Positions 1-9,800 are shown, counted from the first letter of the stretch. The stretch: 13,430 nt of DNA from Brotonthovivens sp045629925 (GCA_045629925.1 JAZQSD010000109.1:1-13430), one strand, 5' to 3'. A program made the numbers and translations. The notes: generated by a model from the sequence alone, not told the origin.

Positions 1-558
1 AGGCATTCCCTTGTATGTAACAGCAACTCCTGGCTTTTGGGCCTTTCCATTGTAATAAAAAGTCGTCTTGGACATTCTGTTTTCACACAGACTAATATCA
101 ATTGCCCCAATCACAAAAGATGTTTCCAGTGTTCCTGTATAACTTCCTGTCCCAATAACTTTTACAGTTGCTGTCCCGGCATTAACGTTGTCATGATATT
201 CTACAAGAAAATCTGTGCCTTCCAGCAAAGCAATCCGCTGTTCTCTACTCTCAGACTGATATGTTACCGCCACTGGAGGCTTGTGTTTCTGCCCGTTGTA
301 GATTAAATTCTCCGCTCTGGTCATCAGAATGCAATCAGAAAGATCTATTTGAGATTCAGATTCTACCTGAAAGCTCGTCTCACCAGAGATTACTTCCGTT
401 TCATTTAACACAGCACTGTTTAAAGAAATCACTGGAGTCAGCTCTTCCTGAATGGCATTTACGGATAACGCACTTCCCATGAAGAATCCAAATGCCCAAA
501 TTACAGAAACTGCAAAAACATATTTTTTCAAATTAGTATATCTATTCAAACGAGTCAA
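1..558 (-). CDS. Secreted repeat-domain surface protein, N-terminal part (runs off left edge)
   Basis: The visible 186 codons have no stop. Residues 1-35 form a signal peptide: basic N-region (R3, R6, K11, K12), hydrophobic core about 13-33, probable cleavage after SVNA (35). After a short acidic linker comes one module at about 85-150 with the pattern LIYNGQ..KPPVAVTY, then GTDFLVEYHDNVNAGTATV, then GTGSYTGTLETSFVI. A second copy starts at about 167 (FYYNGKAQKPGVAVTY). I recognise this as the beta-rich, Ig/MBG-like repeat common in Firmicutes surface proteins and secreted glycosidases; it suggests an extracellular protein, but the effector or anchor domain is outside the window. I chose TTG (556-558) because AGGAG lies 6 nt upstream. 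The in-frame ATG at 586-588 has no ribosome binding site and would give an overlong basic N-region, though it directly abuts the stop of a possible 8-codon leader. Specific function unknown. Confidence 0.8.
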   Translation of the reverse strand, partial: MTRLNRYTNLKKYVFAVSVIWAFGFFMGSALSVNAIQEELTPVISLNSAVLNETEVISGETSFQVESESQIDLSDCILMTRAENLIYNGQKHKPPVAVTYQSESREQRIALLEGTDFLVEYHDNVNAGTATVKVIGTGSYTGTLETSFVIGAIDISLCENRMSKTTFYYNGKAQKPGVAVTYKGMP

Positions 559-564
559 TTTTCG

Positions 565-569
565 CTCCT
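565..569 (-). promoter_or_regulatory. Ribosome binding site deciding a TTG start
   Basis: On the minus strand AGGAG is followed by a 6-nt spacer (CGAAAA) and TTG at 558. The in-frame upstream ATG at 588 has only AT-rich sequence before it, so this site favours TTG as the start of the secreted repeat protein. Confidence 0.6.
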
Positions 570-639
570 GAAGTTTCTTTTTTAACATTTAACATTTGTT
601 TCGAAAATATTTCAAAATTATTAACTCCCTACATGAAAT

Positions 640-667
640 TTTATAGTAAATTGCAATATCTTGCAAA
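640..667 (-). promoter_or_regulatory. Candidate promoter of the secreted repeat protein
   Basis: On the minus strand TTTGCA (667-662; 4 of 6 matches to TTGACA), a 16-nt spacer and TATAAA (645-640; 5 of 6 matches to TATAAT). It lies just downstream of the deacetylase terminator, where a new transcript would have to start. The implied leader is about 75 nt. AT-rich sequence makes chance matches likely. Confidence 0.4.
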
Positions 668-710
668 CATTTTTTTCACATTCTTAAAATCCTATTGTAT
701 TTATTTTCAT

Positions 711-770
711 ACAAAAAAGCTTCTGAAATTGTGGCAAATCTTTGCAGATCTACAACAATCTCAGAAGCTT
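711..770 (-). terminator. Rho-independent-like terminator after the deacetylase gene
   Basis: A 16-bp stem with one mismatch: arm 717-732 (AAGCTTCTGAAATTGT) and arm 755-770 (ACAATCTCAGAAGCTT), loop of 22 nt. On the minus-strand transcript the stem is followed by a run of T (positions 718-713). It starts about 20 nt after the deacetylase stop codon. The loop is longer than usual and contains a small GCAAA/TTTGC inner pairing. Confidence 0.75.
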
Positions 771-790
771 AAATTCTAATTATTTACTTT

Positions 791-2239
791 TTACAATGGT
801 GGTACCGGTGGTCTCTCTGGATCAAGAATATCACTTGCATTAAACAGATCAGAAACATTGTTCTGTTCGCCGATAGCATTGTAATAAATTCTGTATCCAT
901 CAAGGTTACGACGACCCATTCTCATATAGTCATCATCAAACCATACTGCATACTTTGTAGCATCTACGTTACAGAAGATGTTAAAGCCCTGGCTTCTAAA
1001 GTACTTGTATTTATCACCAGATGTATCATAATCTCCCCAGTCGGAAAGATCTTCACCGTGAGCAAAGATAATACAGTCAGTCTCTCCAACAACAGGAACA
1101 ACGTTGCTCTGCCATCTTTCATTGTCTGCTACCAAACGTTCCAGAGAACTCTGGCCTACACGAAGGTGACCCCATGTATGGCTGGCGAATTCCCAACCGT
1201 TAGCTTTCATTGCATCAGCAACTTCTTTTGCCGCTGCTCGTTCAGACTCGATTGTAAAGTCAGGATGCGCATCCATCCATGCCTTCATATGTCTGTCACA
1301 ATATTTGTGTCCTTCTGAATAGGATTCGTCTGTACGATATCCAAGAACACCATTGTAACCTGTAAGAGCAATGATACCCTTAGCTCCTCGATAAGCTGCA
1401 TCTGGATGTTCTTCCACGAACTGATCCAACAATGGTACACAGTCGTATGCACCGATGTGAAGATTGCCCTCAGCATCGTAATATTCATTCATTACATCGC
1501 CATTTTCATCGATGATCAGTCTTGCTGCATATCCATAATTGTCATAGCTGTGATAATAACTTAAATCATCAAGAGAAAGAACGAATGCTTTCTTACCTTC
1601 TGGAAGCATGATTGTAGCTGGTTCATAAACAGTATTGCCGTTGGCATCTGTTGTCTCTTCATAGAGATCATGAATGCTAACCAGTACATATCCTCTGTCG
1701 TACATTTCCTGTGTGATAGCGTTAAACTCAGGAATTGTAGTCATCCACTGATTATTACCAATACACTGATTGTCATTGGCCTGATTGCCAAAAGCTCTCT
1801 CTGGATCAACTACCAATGAATGATAGAAAATATGTGTTACTTCTTCGATATTTACAGGTACACAGCTTGCTTTGGTAGCTTCATATTCAGCAACTTTTCC
1901 CTGAAGTTCTGTATCTTCTGCGTATCCTTCAACGCTCTTAAGCAATTCCATAGCACCGTCATAATCATACTGCATTGCCATAAAATCTGCTTCGTCGATC
2001 TTTTCCTGTCTCTCCGCTGCTGCCTGAGCTGCTGCCTCTTCTTTTGCAGAATCCTGATTCTTATCTTTGTCCTTATCTTTTCCTGGCTTTTTGTCAGATT
2101 CCTGCTGTTTGTCAGCTCCTCCTGGTTTTCCATCACAGCTCTTCAATGCAACTGTTGCACATAGAATCACTGCAATTACAATCAGGAAAAAGCAAATAGC
2201 CATTATCGCTCTTTTGCGACGCTGTCTTCTTCTTCTCAT
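791..2239 (-). CDS. Membrane-anchored CE4/NodB-type polysaccharide deacetylase
   Basis: This 482-residue protein has a very basic N-terminus (MRRRRQRRKR), one membrane segment at about 11-33, and a Lys/Asp-rich linker at about 37-66, suggesting a cytoplasmic tail, a membrane anchor and an extracellular enzyme. A helical Ala/Glu-rich spacer (about 66-125) precedes the catalytic region. Motif 1 of the CE4 fold is seen as LSLDD (221-225; D224 candidate base, D225 metal ligand). Motif 2 is SHTWGH (H354 and H358 metal ligands). CE4 enzymes remove acetyl groups from N-acetylglucosamine or O-acetylated sugars in polysaccharides. The canonical TFDDG is changed to SLDDL and the segment between the two motifs is long, so it is a divergent member. 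It lies 135 nt downstream of a GT2 synthase, which suggests it modifies that enzyme's product; the exact polymer is inference. It probably shares a transcript with the synthase, but the gap holds repeats that could regulate it separately. Confidence 0.85.
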   Translation of the reverse strand: MRRRRQRRKRAIMAICFFLIVIAVILCATVALKSCDGKPGGADKQQESDKKPGKDKDKDKNQDSAKEEAAAQAAAERQEKIDEADFMAMQYDYDGAMELLKSVEGYAEDTELQGKVAEYEATKASCVPVNIEEVTHIFYHSLVVDPERAFGNQANDNQCIGNNQWMTTIPEFNAITQEMYDRGYVLVSIHDLYEETTDANGNTVYEPATIMLPEGKKAFVLSLDDLSYYHSYDNYGYAARLIIDENGDVMNEYYDAEGNLHIGAYDCVPLLDQFVEEHPDAAYRGAKGIIALTGYNGVLGYRTDESYSEGHKYCDRHMKAWMDAHPDFTIESERAAAKEVADAMKANGWEFASHTWGHLRVGQSSLERLVADNERWQSNVVPVVGETDCIIFAHGEDLSDWGDYDTSGDKYKYFRSQGFNIFCNVDATKYAVWFDDDYMRMGRRNLDGYRIYYNAIGEQNNVSDLFNASDILDPERPPVPPL

Positions 2240-2250
2240 GTTAAAAACTT

Positions 2251-2255
2251 CTCCT
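2251..2255 (-). promoter_or_regulatory. Ribosome binding site of the deacetylase
   Basis: AGGAG on the minus strand, within AAGGAGAAG, with an 11-nt spacer to the ATG at 2239. The spacing is slightly long, but no nearer alternative start exists. Confidence 0.6.
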
Positions 2256-2273
2256 TACGTTCCTTTGTATTTT

Positions 2274-2367
2274 ATCTCTACTTGTACAAAATTATGTAAT
2301 GACAAAATCTCTACTTAACGTATTTCATTTTAACATCTTAACAGCATAAAAGATACCATAATTTTGT
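2274..2367. repeat. Direct and inverted repeats in the gap between synthase and deacetylase
   Basis: Two exact 10-bp direct repeats, ATCTCTACTT on the plus strand at 2274-2283 and 2307-2316, start 33 bp apart (about three helical turns). An exact 11-bp inverted repeat, ACAAAATTATG at 2286-2296 and CATAATTTTGT at 2357-2367, overlaps the same gap; its left arm sits between the direct repeats. These could be regulator sites or an RNA structure. The sequence is AT-rich, so chance is possible. No convincing promoter or terminator was found in this 135-nt gap. Confidence 0.45.
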
Positions 2368-2374
2368 GTTTTTA

Positions 2375-3733
2375 TTATTTCATAAGATTTAAAAGATATT
2401 TGCTACAATTATTTTTCCCAGAACAATTATTTTTCCCATATGCCCCTTTTTTTATATTGTCAAAATCCGCAGATTTATGAGCAATCGGTTTCCATTCAAC
2501 CTTTTTCTTAAGGGCTGCAAAGGAAATCGGCACATAGGTATACATATAGATTGGAAATGTAAAAAGATAACCTATCTTCTTTGCTGTTGGTACATGAATA
2601 TGTTTCCACTCCGTTACAACTGTATAAATTCCTAAGCAAAACATGGCCGCGTATATTTTTATAAGAAACTCTATAATGGTATAAACTGCATAAGAAATAT
2701 CCTGTGCAGTAGCAAGCCCGATTACTAAGATCACTATACTTGCAACTGATGCGATCGCTGTTACTACAAAAGCAGGAAGCTGCGCCATCAGAACATCATA
2801 GCAGGACAGGGATTTCTTCTGAAACACGCCTCTGAGCAACTTGTTTTTATATTTGTCAAACACCTGAAAATATCCTTTGATCCAGCGAAGTCTCTGATTC
2901 CAAGAATCCTTGAATCTAGTAGGCTGTTCATCATAAAACATTGCCTTCTCACAATAGCCAATCTTTATATCATTAATAATACAGTCTGCTGTAAATTCAA
3001 TGTCCTCTGTCAGGCAGAAAAAACGCCATCCGTCATTCCTTTCTAACAGTTCTCTAGCTACAACATACCCAGTTCCCTGAACCATGCAAGAAGACCCCAC
3101 TGCCATTCGCCCCTTGTTCAGCCATTGAGCTTCGTGAAGAAACCAGATTGCATATCCGGAAGAAATCCAATTTTCACCAAAATTCGTGCTGTTCCGATAA
3201 CTTGTAACCACCGGATATCCCTGGTTGAATGTGTGATTCATCTCCTCTATGTAATCCGGTTCTAGCAGATTATCAGCATCAAAAATAAAGAACCCGTCAT
3301 ATTTAGCCCAATCCGCTCGAGCCATCAGTTTATCCAAAAGGTATTTCAGCGCATATCCCTTTCCAACCTGTACGTTGTTAAATCTTTCAAACACAGTGGC
3401 GCCAGCTTCTCTGGCCTTATCTGCAGTGCTGTCGGTACAGTTGTCGGCCACAACAAAAACAGTAACAAGATCAGAATCATATGTCTGCACATGTATACTC
3501 TGCACCAGATTTCCAATAACATTTTCTTCATTTCGAGCAGCTATCAAAACTCCATATCTGTGCTTTTCCTCCAAGATCACTGGGAGATCTTTTGTTTCTT
3601 CAATTAAATTCTTTCGTTTTTCTTTTCTATTTTTCACATGGCAGCTAAAAAAGAAAATGGCCTGATAAGAAAAACAGATAATCAAAGCCGCAAATATAAT
3701 AGCCTCTACAATCGTAACAACTGTATTTAACAT
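2375..3733 (-). CDS. Membrane GT2 polysaccharide synthase-like glycosyltransferase
   Basis: This 452-residue protein has the architecture of processive family 2 glycosyltransferases (cellulose synthase, hyaluronan synthase and PNAG synthase IcaA/PgaC type), which polymerise a sugar from a nucleotide-sugar donor and export the chain. One membrane segment lies at about 5-30, then a cytoplasmic GT-A domain, then three membrane segments at about 316-343, 350-374 and 386-407. GT2 motifs in order: AARNEE (65-70), ADNCTDST (96-103), DAD (152-154; nucleotide and metal binding), GTGY (220-223), TED (242-244; catalytic acid region) and QRLRW (280-284; the QxxRW processivity motif). Start: ATG 8 nt behind AGGAGG. 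A deacetylase follows, so a partially deacetylated aminosugar polymer is the best guess, but the sugar cannot be read from the sequence. Odd features: the C-terminal tail carries a duplicated GKNNCS (433-444), and the leader is a strong hairpin. Confidence 0.88.
   Translation of the reverse strand: MLNTVVTIVEAIIFAALIICFSYQAIFFFSCHVKNRKEKRKNLIEETKDLPVILEEKHRYGVLIAARNEENVIGNLVQSIHVQTYDSDLVTVFVVADNCTDSTADKAREAGATVFERFNNVQVGKGYALKYLLDKLMARADWAKYDGFFIFDADNLLEPDYIEEMNHTFNQGYPVVTSYRNSTNFGENWISSGYAIWFLHEAQWLNKGRMAVGSSCMVQGTGYVVARELLERNDGWRFFCLTEDIEFTADCIINDIKIGYCEKAMFYDEQPTRFKDSWNQRLRWIKGYFQVFDKYKNKLLRGVFQKKSLSCYDVLMAQLPAFVVTAIASVASIVILVIGLATAQDISYAVYTIIEFLIKIYAAMFCLGIYTVVTEWKHIHVPTAKKIGYLFTFPIYMYTYVPISFAALKKKVEWKPIAHKSADFDNIKKGAYGKNNCSGKNNCSKYLLNLMK
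2405..2438. repeat. 18-bp tandem duplication inside the glycosyltransferase C-terminus
   Basis: ACAATTATTTTTCCCA occurs exactly at 2405-2420 and 2423-2438, period 18 bp. It encodes GKNNCS twice in frame at residues 433-444, near the end of the synthase and beyond the last membrane segment. It looks like a recent in-frame slippage duplication. Confidence 0.85.
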
Positions 3734-3734
3734 A

Positions 3735-3793
3735 AAAATCCCCTCCTGTATAATACTAGTCGCATATTGCTAATATCATACCGAGGGGATTTT
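3735..3793 (-). promoter_or_regulatory. Hairpin covering the glycosyltransferase ribosome binding site (possible terminator/attenuator)
   Basis: A perfect 11-bp inverted repeat: AAAATCCCCTC at 3735-3745 and GAGGGGATTTT at 3783-3793. Further in, GTAT.ATA (3748-3755) pairs with TAT.ATAC (3774-3781). In the minus-strand RNA the 3' arm contains part of the AGGAGG box and ends in five U just before the AUG. Folding would hide the ribosome binding site. The same stem plus U-run also resembles an intrinsic terminator for the giant adhesin gene, whose stop is 90 nt upstream and which has no other visible terminator. Confidence 0.65.
3742..3747 (-). promoter_or_regulatory. Ribosome binding site of the glycosyltransferase
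   Basis: Perfect AGGAGG on the minus strand, 8 nt before the ATG at 3733. Four of its six bases (3742-3745) fall in the stem of the overlapping hairpin. Confidence 0.85.
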
Positions 3794-3883
3794 AAATTAT
3801 GCTAAGTTGTCACTAAAACTTTTTCATAAAAATATCTTGTGATTTTCTTAATCATTTTTTGTAATTCTTAATATTACTTTTGT

Positions 3884-6800
3884 CTATGCTCTTCTTTTGA
3901 AAGTTACCGCTGTAATTCCGCAGCACACAGCTGCAGCTGCAAACAAAAGCACCCATCTGAATGGCTGATATGGCTGACCAGTTACAGGACTGATTTCTTC
4001 TCCAAAGTATACGTTTGTAAACTGTACATTTGCCTGATCTACAGACTGTCCATCCTGCGTTACAGAAGCCACCAGCACACCGTTTTCATATGAGATAGAA
4101 ACCAGCACGTCTATTTTAGCAGTATCGTATCTCATACCTTTTATACCAGTACGAACTTCACTGATCTTGTAAACATAAGTCTCACCGATATCATCTACCG
4201 TGTATGAAACTGCGAATTCTGCTTTGCCGTTTTCATCAGATTCTGCAGTTGCCAATAGATTTAATCCACTTGTAAGTCTAAACTCAAAACCATCCAGACC
4301 AATTTCTTCTTCTGTTTTATTTTCAAGAAGTTTTGTAACATTAAATACGACCTGAATTGGTTCTGGTTCTGTGTATACGTTTTCAAAGACAATTTCACTT
4401 GCAGAAGCACCATTGGCTGTAATTACAGGCGTTCCTACAACCAGATTGCCTTCACCGTCATCTGTTACTTCTACCTTCACCTGGTAAACTGTACCATCAT
4501 ATGTGATACCCACTGCATCACCAGGAAGCTCTTCCACGATGTAAGTATATATACCAGGTTCTGTGTAATCAGCAATCTTAGCAAAAGTAACGATTCCATC
4601 CGCATCATTTTCTGCAGTTTCAATTTCAGTTACTACTTCCTGACCATTTTCAATGGTTACTTCTGAAAGGATGAATGCAAACTCACCTTCCACTACAGTA
4701 TCCCTGTCACCTGTCATTGTTTTTTCTGCTGAAAGCTCAAGACCAGCACCATCTGGCAGAACCGCAGAATAGGAATTGCTGAAATTAAATCCAGTAATTG
4801 TAGCTTCTGCATCGTCTGATACCTGACGGCCATCTACGTATACCTTCTGACTAAGCGCCCCTGAACCATCATTTGTAACATCCACTTTCACTTTGTAAAC
4901 AGTCGAATCGTAAGAAACTCCCTTTGTATCTGTAGGAATGTCTTCTTCAACCACATATTCGTATGTTCCAACTTTATCAAATACCAGTGAATCAAATGCA
5001 AATTCGTTATCGCTATCATTGGATGCTCTGTCGATCTCTGTCTTTACTTCATTTCCATCTTCTGTTGTAACCTGAGAAAGAATGAATGTAAATTCACCGA
5101 CAACAATATCTCTTCCAGAGAAGATTTTCTCACCACCAAGATTTACAACTGTATCATCTGGGTTGTATGTATTTGTAAAGTTCAAATCTGCAACTTCAGC
5201 CTGGGTCTTATCGGTCAGCTGTTTTCCTTCATAGTAAACATCAAGGGTTAAGATTCCTTTGCCATCATCTTCGGCAACAACTTTTATGTTGTATGCTTTT
5301 TCATCATAGTCGACCTTGCTGTCACCTTCATTCACTTCTGCAACTACATAATAGTAAGTGTCTGGCTGACTGATTGTGATTGTTTCAAAAGTAAATGTTT
5401 TATCTGCTTTATTGGTCTGACGGTCCAGTTCTACAGCATTTGCTGTATCATAGGTATCATCTGCAGCCTGATAAAGAACAAATGAAAAATCATCTGCTTG
5501 CAGATTCTTATCATTCAACTGTTTGTTCCCACCTAATGTTAATGTTGCAGTTGAATGTGCATAATTATTAACAAAAGAAAGTTCTTCTACATCTGTTCCA
5601 AATACAACAACGTTTTCATTTGCAACGACAGATTCACCATTTACTGTAACTTCCTGTTTTAAGAAACCTGATCCGTCGTCTGTTACAACAACTTTAATCT
5701 GATGTTCTGTTGTATCATAAGTTACACCCTCATATGGATTTGTCTCAGGCACATCTTCTTTTACAACATAGTAGAAGGTAGCACTATCATCAGTAAGCTG
5801 TTCCACAGCATATTGAATTGTTTCAAATGTCACTATATTATTTGCATCATTTGACTTTGTCTGCAACAATACTGCGTTCTGTGCTTCTTCGTCATAATCA
5901 GCACCTGTCTGGTAAAGTTCAAAAGAAAACTCTTCTTCTTTTGTATCTCGACCATTTAACGTCTTTTCTGCCTGAAGCATCAGCTTCGCTGTCTGTGGAG
6001 CAAAATATGCATTAGAGAATACAATCTCATCTATCGCACTTCCTGCATCAGCATATGTAAAGCGAGAACTTAACGCGCCACCCACATCATATACTACAAC
6101 GGTAATCTGATATTCTTTTGCATCATACACCACATTTTTCAGTGGGTCAGAAGCATCTTCTTTGGCTACGTAGTAGAAAGTTCCTGTTTCACCAATTGTA
6201 AAGGAGTTAAAACGAATTTCTCCTGAAGCCTCGTTTGTTCCTGAAGCCACTGCTGTATTATTTGTAATAGCAAAATTCTCATCTGCTTCGTAAAGGTTGA
6301 ACTTGAATTCTCCGGCTTCTAATGTACGATTGTCTAATAATTTTTTTGCTTTCAAAGAGATTGTTGCATCATCTGGGTCATAAGCATTCACAAACTTAAT
6401 TGTTGCATCCGTGCCTTCTACATCTGAACCATCAATCTCTCTAACACTAGTCATTTCAGCAACCAACTGCCCCTTGCCATCGTCTGTAACAGTTATGGTT
6501 ACTTCAAAGATGCTGTCATCATATGTATAGCCTTTCGCATTATCAACCACTTCAGAAACAATATAGTGATAATCGCCAACACTTGTGTACGCAATCTCTG
6601 GGAAAGTAAATGCACCTGAATTAGCAGCATTCACAGCTGTTGAAATTTCATTTGTTACTTCTTTTCCATCTTCAACAGTCACTTCAGAGAGCGTAAATGT
6701 GAAAAGACCACGAGTCAGTTCTTTGCCGGTTAGATCTTTATCACCACTGATTGCATATTTTGCAGGAACTGTATCATATACATTATTAAACACTACATCA

Positions 6801-9800
6801 TTTACCGTGCCTGCCTCAGCGCCTACTTTTACAATTGACTTAGCTGCAACCAGTGTTCCATTTTCTTCATCTGCAGTTACAACCACTGTAACATGGTAAT
6901 AAGATGAATCAGAAGTAATACCATTTTCTTTGTACTGTTTTTCAGCAATCACATAGTAATGTGTACCTGTTTTTGAGTACTCAACAGTTGCAAAATCAAT
7001 GGTTCCGTCCAAAGTATTCTCTGCCGTCTGAATTGGAATCAGATTAGATGTGTTAAATGAAGAATCTGTTTCATAGAGTTCAAACTCAAACACATCTGTT
7101 TCTGTAAGTTCTGTTCTGTCACCAGAGATTTTCTTTGTTGCGTCTACTGTTTCTTCAAATTCCACAGCACCTGTTAATATATATTCATTTTCAAATGCAG
7201 CTGTGTTTACAGAAGCACCTGTTGTTCCATCTGCATTTTTAAGAGAAATAGAACGTCCTTCTAACACCAGTGTATTATCCGCAATTCCTATTTCTACACA
7301 AACAACGTAACAAGCTTCGCTGTAGGAGATATTGTTATTCACTCCTGCTTTTTCACGAAGTTCATATGTAAGTTCTACATGGCCTTCATCATTTTTTGGC
7401 TGTTCTGCAAACCATTCACTTGTGTATGATAAGAAGATTGTTCCATCGCCATTAGCGTTGGATACAGCATTTGCACCACTTACTTCCTGATCATAAACTC
7501 CGTTTGTTCCCTGTTCATACAGCTGGAATTCAAAGCCTTCTGGCAGAACACTTACACCTGTTTCATTCACAATCGTCTTCTTGATTGGAATATCTACAAC
7601 CAGTCCACCTGTAACAATGTATGTATTAGTAAATGAAAGGTCTACATTTGTCTTGTCTGCAACATCCTCATTATTCACCTGAATGGATGCCACTTCAAGA
7701 CTTCCGTCCATATCGTTATCTGTAACAATTACTGCAAAGTATACAGCAGTATCGCTTACCATACCTTCGCCAAGATTCGCTTCATCTTCATGGACACGGA
7801 ATAAGTATGTTCCAACTTGTGTCAATGAATTTTCAGGAATCTTAAGTGTAAATGTATTATCCTCTTCTGTTGCAATGCCACTTGCCCCGGCGCCTTCAAC
7901 AGTTATCCATGTATCATTCACCAACTGCTGCAGAGCAAACTTATATTCTTTACCGCCCCAGCCAATAGAATTACCATCGATATCTTCTACTGTTTTTGTA
8001 ACATTGATAGCAATGTCTGTTGTTGAAGGGTTGCCAGTTGGTCTGTAGTTGTTGACCAATGCAACAACTGTGTCTGTATCAGCCTCAATGGTTCCACTAA
8101 GATCAGCCTCTGCTGTCGTAAGCGTGAATCCTGCTGGAATATTTGTTTCAGACACTGCATACTGAATACCTTCATCTAGTTCCGTAATCTTAACAGATTC
8201 ATTGTGACCAAGCTGGAGTGTGACTTTGCCGTTTTGCACTGTCAGTTCACCCGCAGTTGTCTGCAGCGTTGTTCCATTAGCCAAAGCATCTCCCTGAGCA
8301 TCTTTGAATTCCACAGTAACATCAAACTTTTTGCCTTCTGGAATCACATAATCACTGCCAAAATCGTGGGTGATTGTTTTGCTGATAATCAACTGACCTT
8401 TCTGTCGCTCAGTATTCGTAAATACAACGTTATCTAATGTTTTATCTGTAATTGTATCTGTTGCGATCTTGTCATTTTCTGTCACCCCATCAACAACAAC
8501 AGACGCCACCGTATAATCACTGTTAGCATCTTTTTCTGCAATTGTATATGCGGTACCAGCTGGAATGCCTGTGATGTATACCGTCTCGTCGGCTTTGATA
8601 GAGATATCATCGCTGACACCATTGCCGTTGAAAGCAATTGTGCTATAGGTACCATCTGGACCAACAAATGTATATTCCCCGCTAACCGGTGCTCCTGATG
8701 GGTCTGCTAATGTAACATTAAAGGTATAATTTACACTCTTGTCAGTCACTGTAGCATCCACAAGTTTTGTAAGTTTGATACCTGTCGCTGGAGCAAACGT
8801 TAAGCGTCCATTATTGCCAAGGAAGTCGTATACATTATACTTAGAAGATTCTGTATCCGGATGAACAACAATCGGATAATCCGAATAATCCAATGTTCCT
8901 GTTGGGTTAGCAGGATTACCTTCTTTGATCGTTCTGAATAATTCTGTTGTATCCTGGAACACTGTGCCTTCTTCTATATGCCATGTACCATCTTCTGCTC
9001 TCTTTGCATTATTTGCCAAGGTTTCCACAGCAATTGGAATGTATTTTATCATCATGCTGGCATCATCTTCGTCACCAGTAAAATACCTATGACCACGATA
9101 ATAAGTTGCACCTGTTGCAGAAGGAGCTGTTGTTTCTTTATATGGAGTGCCCTTCTCATCTGTTGCAATGACTGTATCATCGATATAATAATATCTTTCA
9201 TTTTCTACAGATGGTTCAAACTGCGCAACTGTTACCAAATGGCTAAATGGCTGATCGTAATTCACAGAACCACCTTTACCATCTCCCCACTGGTTAGAGT
9301 AAAAATAATAAGTTCCATCTGGATTCTTATGTACATGCTGTCCTGTAGCAAGATTTTCTTCCGCTAAAACTTCATCAATATTAAGTTCATTGATATCTGA
9401 ACGAAGTCCCACTTCAAATAACAGACGAATTGGTGCCCCATTATCTCTTTTTAATGTGATCTTTTCTGCATCATCAAAATTGTCTGCATCTAAAGTAATG
9501 TGATATGTGAGAATTGGAATCAAAGATGCCGGAATCTGGAACACAACATCCTGCAGTCCAGTTGCAATCTCTGTTCTGACCTTCACTACGATATGCATCA
9601 TATCGCTGCCTACAATCTTATCCTCTGTTACAGTCGAACCATAAAAACAATATGATCTAGAAATATAGGCTGCATCTTCTGGAATATCAGCATCTTCATG
9701 ATCCACATTCCAGTAGCCCAGATATTGATTTTCAGCACCCTCATACCAGCCGATGTAATTGCTGAACTTTGTATCAGAAGTGTATGACAGCTGACCATCT

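Noticed and set aside
717..770. Riboswitch-like structure upstream of the secreted repeat protein
   Set aside because: It is a long stem followed by a T-run located just after the deacetylase stop, which is better explained as a terminator; no known aptamer core was recognised.
3802..3855. A 17-codon minus-strand frame (MIKKITRYFYEKV...) between the adhesin and the glycosyltransferase
   Set aside because: It has no ribosome binding site, lies in AT-rich sequence and has no recognisable features; likely chance.
7683..8048. Plus-strand open frame of 121 codons inside the adhesin gene
   Set aside because: It is antisense to strongly supported Ig-like modules. Its Ser/Thr/Val-rich composition is what the reverse complement of such modules gives, and no ribosome binding site was seen.
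4001..8779. CRISPR array or DNA-level satellite suggested by the periodic structure
   Set aside because: The period of about 390 bp is protein-level repetition of degenerate modules within one open reading frame; there are no short identical repeats with spacers.
8978..9426. Plus-strand open frame of 129 codons, Ile/Cys-rich, looking membrane-like
   Set aside because: It is a shadow of the adhesin coding strand; the hydrophobic look arises from complementing acidic codons (GAT/GAA to ATC/TTC).
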